Shown here: one piece after another, positions 6,636 to 9,014 of the stretch
Numbering within the stretch: the stretch's first letter is position 1
How the letters are laid out: each line of letters begins with the position of its first letter
From: CAYVKY01 sp964452115
GTDB taxonomy: Bacteria; Bacteroidota; Ignavibacteria; Tepidaquicellales; Tepidaquicellaceae
DNA: 9,014 bases
NCBI GenBank assembly: GCA_964452115.1
Contig: CAYVKY010000099.1
Coordinates: 1-9,014 of the forward strand
Direction: 5' to 3'
Position numbers and translations under genes: made by a program
Notes under the pieces: generated by a model
What the model was told of the DNA's origin: nothing
Databases searched by the model: none
The model's input: only the letters and a program-made list of their open reading frames with translations

Positions 6636-7940
6636 TTATAATTTTGAAAATAACCAATAAGTGACTCCAAGCATCATACGCGTGTCGGACTTATAAATCC
6701 TGTTATTAAGGAATTGTCCCTGCAGGTCAACCGTAAGGCGCGGAATCGGCCTGTACACAAGTCCTAAAAGTCCGGTAAATGAATCAACTCTGTCTTCTGT
6801 TGCATAGCTGTCCAGTTTATATCTTGAATAGTTCAAACCTGAAGTCAATGAAAGTTTTGACCAAATAAGCTCGTAATTGAAATAGCCGTAAACACCGTCC
6901 GATTCTCCTGCAAAACCTGTATATTTCACAAATGAAAGTCCGAAGTTCGGATGGCTGAGTCCTGCCTGAATCTTCAGTGAATGGTCATCTTTGTATAATA
7001 CATCCGACACACCCGCATAGAAATTGAAATTTTTGCGCCAGAGATAATCTACGTTAGCATAGATTTCCTGATTTGCGGTGTGTGTGAAAACCCAGAAAAT
7101 TGTGTTGTAGGAAATGAGCGGTTCGTGGTAAAGATAGCCGGCGGAAATTTTAAAATTCTGAGGCAGTCTGTAACTTCCGTTGAATTCTCCGCGGTAAATC
7201 CTTTTAGTATAAATATCCATATAAAGTTTACCGTAGAATTCATACTTTGTCTGATAGTAAGCCATATCAAATCCCGCCATCTGATTCGCTTTTGAATCAG
7301 GCTCAATAAAAACCGTCTGAGTGTTCAGAATGCTGTCCAGACGCGTTGTATAATATGCATCAGGTTTGTTATTTTTGTTGTAATAGCTCACGCCAAGCAT
7401 CAAGTTTTTAACGCCGTAGTATGAAAACATAGCACCGAAACCGTAACTATCCTTTAGTTTCGGATAATTGTCAAAATCATACAGAAGCGGCGTCAGTGCA
7501 CCGCCAAAACCCGACAGCTGATATTGCTTTTCCTTGCCGAGTTTTAATTTAAAATTGATGCCGTCAATAGTCCCTCTTCCTACTCCCTGCGAAACGTACT
7601 GCCTGCCGAGTTTGACGTCCAGTACATTAAAGAGATTGCTCCCTTTAATAAATGCGTTGTAAATTCTGTAACCAAAGCCCCTTCCTGATTTTTCGGTGAT
7701 GTCTTCTTCCGTTTGGGCGTTAGTACTGAATTCCCATTTTCTTGATGAGATATCAAGCATATAATCCTGATATCCCCTCAGGTGGGTCGTTTTTACTGTG
7801 CCTGCCCCCATATCCAGTGAATCCATTCTCTGCCAGCTGTACATATACGTTCCTACACGCACGTTCAGTGACTGAGAATGAAGGTTCATCTGTGATATCA
7901 GGAGCAATAGTAAAGTAAAAAAGAGTAATTTTGCCTTCAT
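6636..7940 (-). CDS. Outer-membrane beta-barrel protein, candidate conduit porin
   Basis: The 434-residue product starts with a signal peptide (residues 1 to about 22, ending near LHSQS). It continues as alternating polar/aromatic stretches typical of transmembrane beta-strands, for example LMLGVSYYNKN and the terminal MMLGVTYWLF. It has no cysteine heme motif and no long hydrophobic helix after the signal. GRQYVSQGVGRGTIDGINF (112-130) looks like a conserved barrel segment, but I cannot name the family. It is the first gene of a unit with a 14-heme and a 7-heme cytochrome, spaced 11 bases from the next gene. This makes it the likely pore of a porin-cytochrome electron conduit. It is clearly shorter than MtrB-type barrels. 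The conduit role is inferred from neighbours; the barrel call rests on strand pattern and signal peptide. Confidence 0.8.
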   Translation of the reverse strand: MKAKLLFFTLLLLLISQMNLHSQSLNVRVGTYMYSWQRMDSLDMGAGTVKTTHLRGYQDYMLDISSRKWEFSTNAQTEEDITEKSGRGFGYRIYNAFIKGSNLFNVLDVKLGRQYVSQGVGRGTIDGINFKLKLGKEKQYQLSGFGGALTPLLYDFDNYPKLKDSYGFGAMFSYYGVKNLMLGVSYYNKNNKPDAYYTTRLDSILNTQTVFIEPDSKANQMAGFDMAYYQTKYEFYGKLYMDIYTKRIYRGEFNGSYRLPQNFKISAGYLYHEPLISYNTIFWVFTHTANQEIYANVDYLWRKNFNFYAGVSDVLYKDDHSLKIQAGLSHPNFGLSFVKYTGFAGESDGVYGYFNYELIWSKLSLTSGLNYSRYKLDSYATEDRVDSFTGLLGLVYRPIPRLTVDLQGQFLNNRIYKSDTRMMLGVTYWLFSKL

Positions 7941-8026
7941 AATTTTTACATTATAATTATGGTAAAATTTTATTTAGTTTTCTTTCTTTATCTGCTCACT
8001 GTTGCTTTTGAATCTTATATTTTATC

Positions 8027-8056
8027 TTTCACTTTGAGGTTTAAGTCAAAGTGAAA
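8027..8056 (-). other. Hairpin with competing pairing in leader of barrel gene
   Basis: TTTCACTTTGA (8027-8037) pairs perfectly with TCAAAGTGAAA (8046-8056) around an eight-base loop. The sequence AGGTTT at 8037-8042, mostly in the loop, is complementary to AAACCT at 8055-8060, mostly just outside the stem. A mutually exclusive hairpin or a pseudoknot is therefore possible. No T run follows on the minus strand, so this is not a classic terminator. It lies about 87 bases ahead of the barrel gene start and could be an RNA control element. Confidence 0.4.
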
Positions 8057-8072
8057 ACCTGTATAATTTTAT

Positions 8073-8102
8073 CCTGCTCCCGCTTTGGTAAGCGGGAACA
8101 GG
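8073..8102 (-). other. GC-rich hairpin in cytochrome-barrel spacer
   Basis: TCCCGCTT (8078-8085) pairs with AAGCGGGA (8090-8097) around a TGGT loop. After one C/A mismatch CCTG (8073-8076) pairs with CAGG (8099-8102). The stem is about 12 bp and GC-rich for this AT-rich spacer. The minus-strand tail is ATAAAATTATA, not a T run. It may be a weak terminator of the c554-like gene or a dispersed palindromic unit. Confidence 0.45.
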
Positions 8103-8126
8103 GTTTTCGTAATCTTAACACTCCAT

Positions 8127-8154
8127 AAATGCAGCAAAAATTGCTCCTGCATTT
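8127..8154 (-). terminator. Probable terminator after c554-like cytochrome
   Basis: AAATGCAG (8127-8134) pairs with CTGCATTT (8147-8154), and the loop holds a competing AGCAA/TTGCT pairing. It begins 19 bases past the stop codon at 8174. The minus-strand tail after the stem is short, whereas the plus-strand side has a run of seven T. Termination in this direction is therefore likely but not clear-cut. Confidence 0.45.
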
Positions 8155-8173
8155 TTTTCAAAAGCAGCCGGAT

Positions 8174-8743
8174 TTATTTCGCCGGTTTGTAATGCTTTAT
8201 CTGATCCCAGAATGTGTCATAATTGAATTCCTTATAAGTAGGACTTTCGGGATTATGGCACGTTTTGCAGAACGCTTCTTTGTCAGTATGAATTATCAGA
8301 CCGTTTGCGATTGCTTTGTCTTTGTCTTTCATAATTGACATTGCTTTATATTCAGAACCGGGTCCGTGGCAGGTTTCACACTGCACGCCGTCTTCCTTCT
8401 TAAATCCGTCAGTTAATTCAGACGGGTCTATATCTTTTCCGAGAACGTGGCATTTCACGCACTGCGGTGTTTCCGCTGCAGGAGTTGAAAATCCTTTATC
8501 CTTGGCTATCTTATCAGCTTCGGGTGTTGTAAGGGATTTATATGCATTGGCGTGCTTAGACGCTTTCCATATATCAAGCTGTTTACCGGCTGACTCCGTT
8601 TTATGGCAGGCTTTCGTACATCCGTCAACACCGACATATTTATAGTCCTGCTGATTTTTCGAACCTTTATCAGGCGAAAAAGCAAATAAGAATACAAGTG
8701 AGAAAAGGAATATAACCGGAATTACAAATACATTTCTCTTCAT
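8174..8743 (-). CDS. c554-like tetraheme cytochrome with a CX3CH motif
   Basis: The 189-residue product has an N-terminal signal peptide or anchor (hydrophobic residues 5-22) and four heme sites. The first, CTKACH (42-47), is a CX3CH motif with three residues between the cysteines. The others are CVKCH (95), CETCH (122) and CKTCH (159). The lead YVGVDGC, the following IWKASKHANAY, and GVQCETCHGPGSEY match the layout of cytochrome c554/c-prime-like proteins, where SKHA and CHGPGSEY are typical. It is therefore a periplasmic electron carrier; its redox partner is unknown. In c554-like proteins the first site is usually CX2CH, so the extra residue stands out. It is separated from the barrel gene by 233 bases with hairpins and from the preceding gene by 114 bases, so it is probably its own transcription unit. 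The class call is good, the specific function open. Confidence 0.9.
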   Translation of the reverse strand: MKRNVFVIPVIFLFSLVFLFAFSPDKGSKNQQDYKYVGVDGCTKACHKTESAGKQLDIWKASKHANAYKSLTTPEADKIAKDKGFSTPAAETPQCVKCHVLGKDIDPSELTDGFKKEDGVQCETCHGPGSEYKAMSIMKDKDKAIANGLIIHTDKEAFCKTCHNPESPTYKEFNYDTFWDQIKHYKPAK

Positions 8744-8789
8744 TTTTTTATTAGTTTAATTTTTAAAATATTCATTTTCATTTTGTGAA

Positions 8790-8818
8790 AATATAGTTAA
8801 TTCAATTTTTTAATACAA
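8790..8818 (-). promoter_or_regulatory. Possible promoter of the c554-like cytochrome gene
   Basis: On the minus strand TTGTAT (8818-8813) and TATATT (8795-8790) are separated by 17 bases, giving a good -10 (five of six) and a poor -35 (three of six). This would place transcription about 40 bases ahead of the ATG. The spacer is so AT-rich that similar matches are expected by chance, and the organism's promoter rules may differ from the E. coli model. Confidence 0.25.
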
Positions 8819-8843
8819 CAATTATTACTTTATATAAGAACTA

Positions 8844-8878
8844 AAGCTGCTGCGAAATCACTTAATTTCCGACAGCTT
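8844..8878 (-). terminator. Possible terminator overlapping the end of the upstream gene
   Basis: Read on the minus strand, AAGCTG (8878-8873) and GAAAT (8869-8865) pair with ATTTC (8858-8854) and CAGCTT (8849-8844), leaving an internal loop. A tail TAGTTCTTATA follows. The first arm lies inside the last codons of the gene ending at 8858. The stem is imperfect and the T run is interrupted, so this is a tentative call. Confidence 0.35.
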
Positions 8879-9014
8879 CTTTTTGAAATCCGATAACACA
8901 GTGCTCAGTAAATCATAGTTATGTATGAATATGCCCGGATTTGAGTTTAACTGCGAAATCAGCCTTTTTGTTTCATCTACAAGACTTTTCTGCTCACTGC
9001 TCAGATTTTTTGAC
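8858..9014 (-). CDS. 3' end of an unrecognised gene (partial)
   Basis: An open frame enters from the right edge of the window and ends at TGA (8860-8858). The 51 visible residues are hydrophilic and look helical, with heptad-like spacing (SSEQKSLVDETKRLISQLNS, later LLSTVLSDFKKKLSEIK). They contain no cysteine or heme motif. This could be the C-terminal coiled coil of a larger protein. I do not recognise the family, and the start lies outside the window. The composition resembles that of the other minus-strand genes, which supports it being real. It has no visible link to the cytochrome genes that follow. Confidence 0.65.
   Translation of the reverse strand, partial: SKNLSSEQKSLVDETKRLISQLNSNPGIFIHNYDLLSTVLSDFKKKLSEIK

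Noticed and set aside
7950..7955. TATAAT on the minus strand just ahead of the barrel gene
   Set aside because: No -35 match lies upstream, and the implied start would leave almost no leader; AT-rich chance match is more likely.
4490..8743. CRISPR-like regular recurrence of GTGGCA words on the plus strand
   Set aside because: These are the reverse complements of repeated CX2CH codons in the cytochrome genes, not spaced DNA repeats.
8850..8961. Direct repeat CTGCGAAATCA at 8850-8860 and 8951-8961
   Set aside because: Short, one copy inside coding sequence, and no flanking structure suggesting an element.
7987..9000. Shared 11-mer TCTGCTCACTG in the barrel leader and in the partial gene
   Set aside because: Only two copies of an 11-mer about 1 kb apart, one inside coding sequence; most likely coincidence.

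Overview
Every supported gene in this window lies on the minus strand, so the biological reading order runs from about 9014 down to 421. AT-rich spacers, few recognisable Shine-Dalgarno sequences, lipoprotein signals, abundant multiheme c-type cytochromes and a Ccm (System I) maturation cluster suggest a Bacteroidota/Ignavibacteria-like bacterium. That placement is an inference from gene content and style; the window has no phylogenetic marker gene. A respiratory lifestyle rich in c-type cytochromes is well supported.

Layout in transcription order: (1) the 3' end of an unrecognised gene (9014-8858); (2) a c554-like tetraheme cytochrome (8743-8174) whose first heme motif is the rare CX3CH; (3) a 233-base spacer with three consecutive hairpins; (4) a three-gene unit made of an outer-membrane beta-barrel (7940-6636), a 14-heme exported cytochrome (6624-5389) and a 7-heme lipoprotein cytochrome with one CX4CH motif (5341-4490), closed by a perfect 16-bp terminator hairpin; (5) a cytochrome-maturation operon made of a Met/His-rich TPR-like lipoprotein, ccmC, ccmD (43 codons), a variant ccmE and ccmF (4352-421), closed by a second terminator; (6) about 370 bases with no supported gene, including a GC-rich block with short repeats.

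How the genes fit together: the barrel + exported multiheme cytochrome + lipoprotein multiheme cytochrome set has the composition of a porin-cytochrome conduit, which carries electrons across the outer membrane. The three cytochrome genes together carry 25 heme-attachment motifs (23 CX2CH, one CX3CH, one CX4CH). The adjacent Ccm operon supplies heme handling (CcmC, CcmD, CcmE) and heme ligation (CcmF) to make such proteins. The CcmE has cysteine where the canonical heme-binding histidine would be (CxxxY). That hallmark has been described for a variant Ccm system that lacks CcmH and often CcmG. No ccmA, ccmB, ccmG or ccmH is present here. The most notable points are this variant maturation system beside a candidate extracellular electron-transfer conduit, and the non-standard heme motifs it would have to mature.
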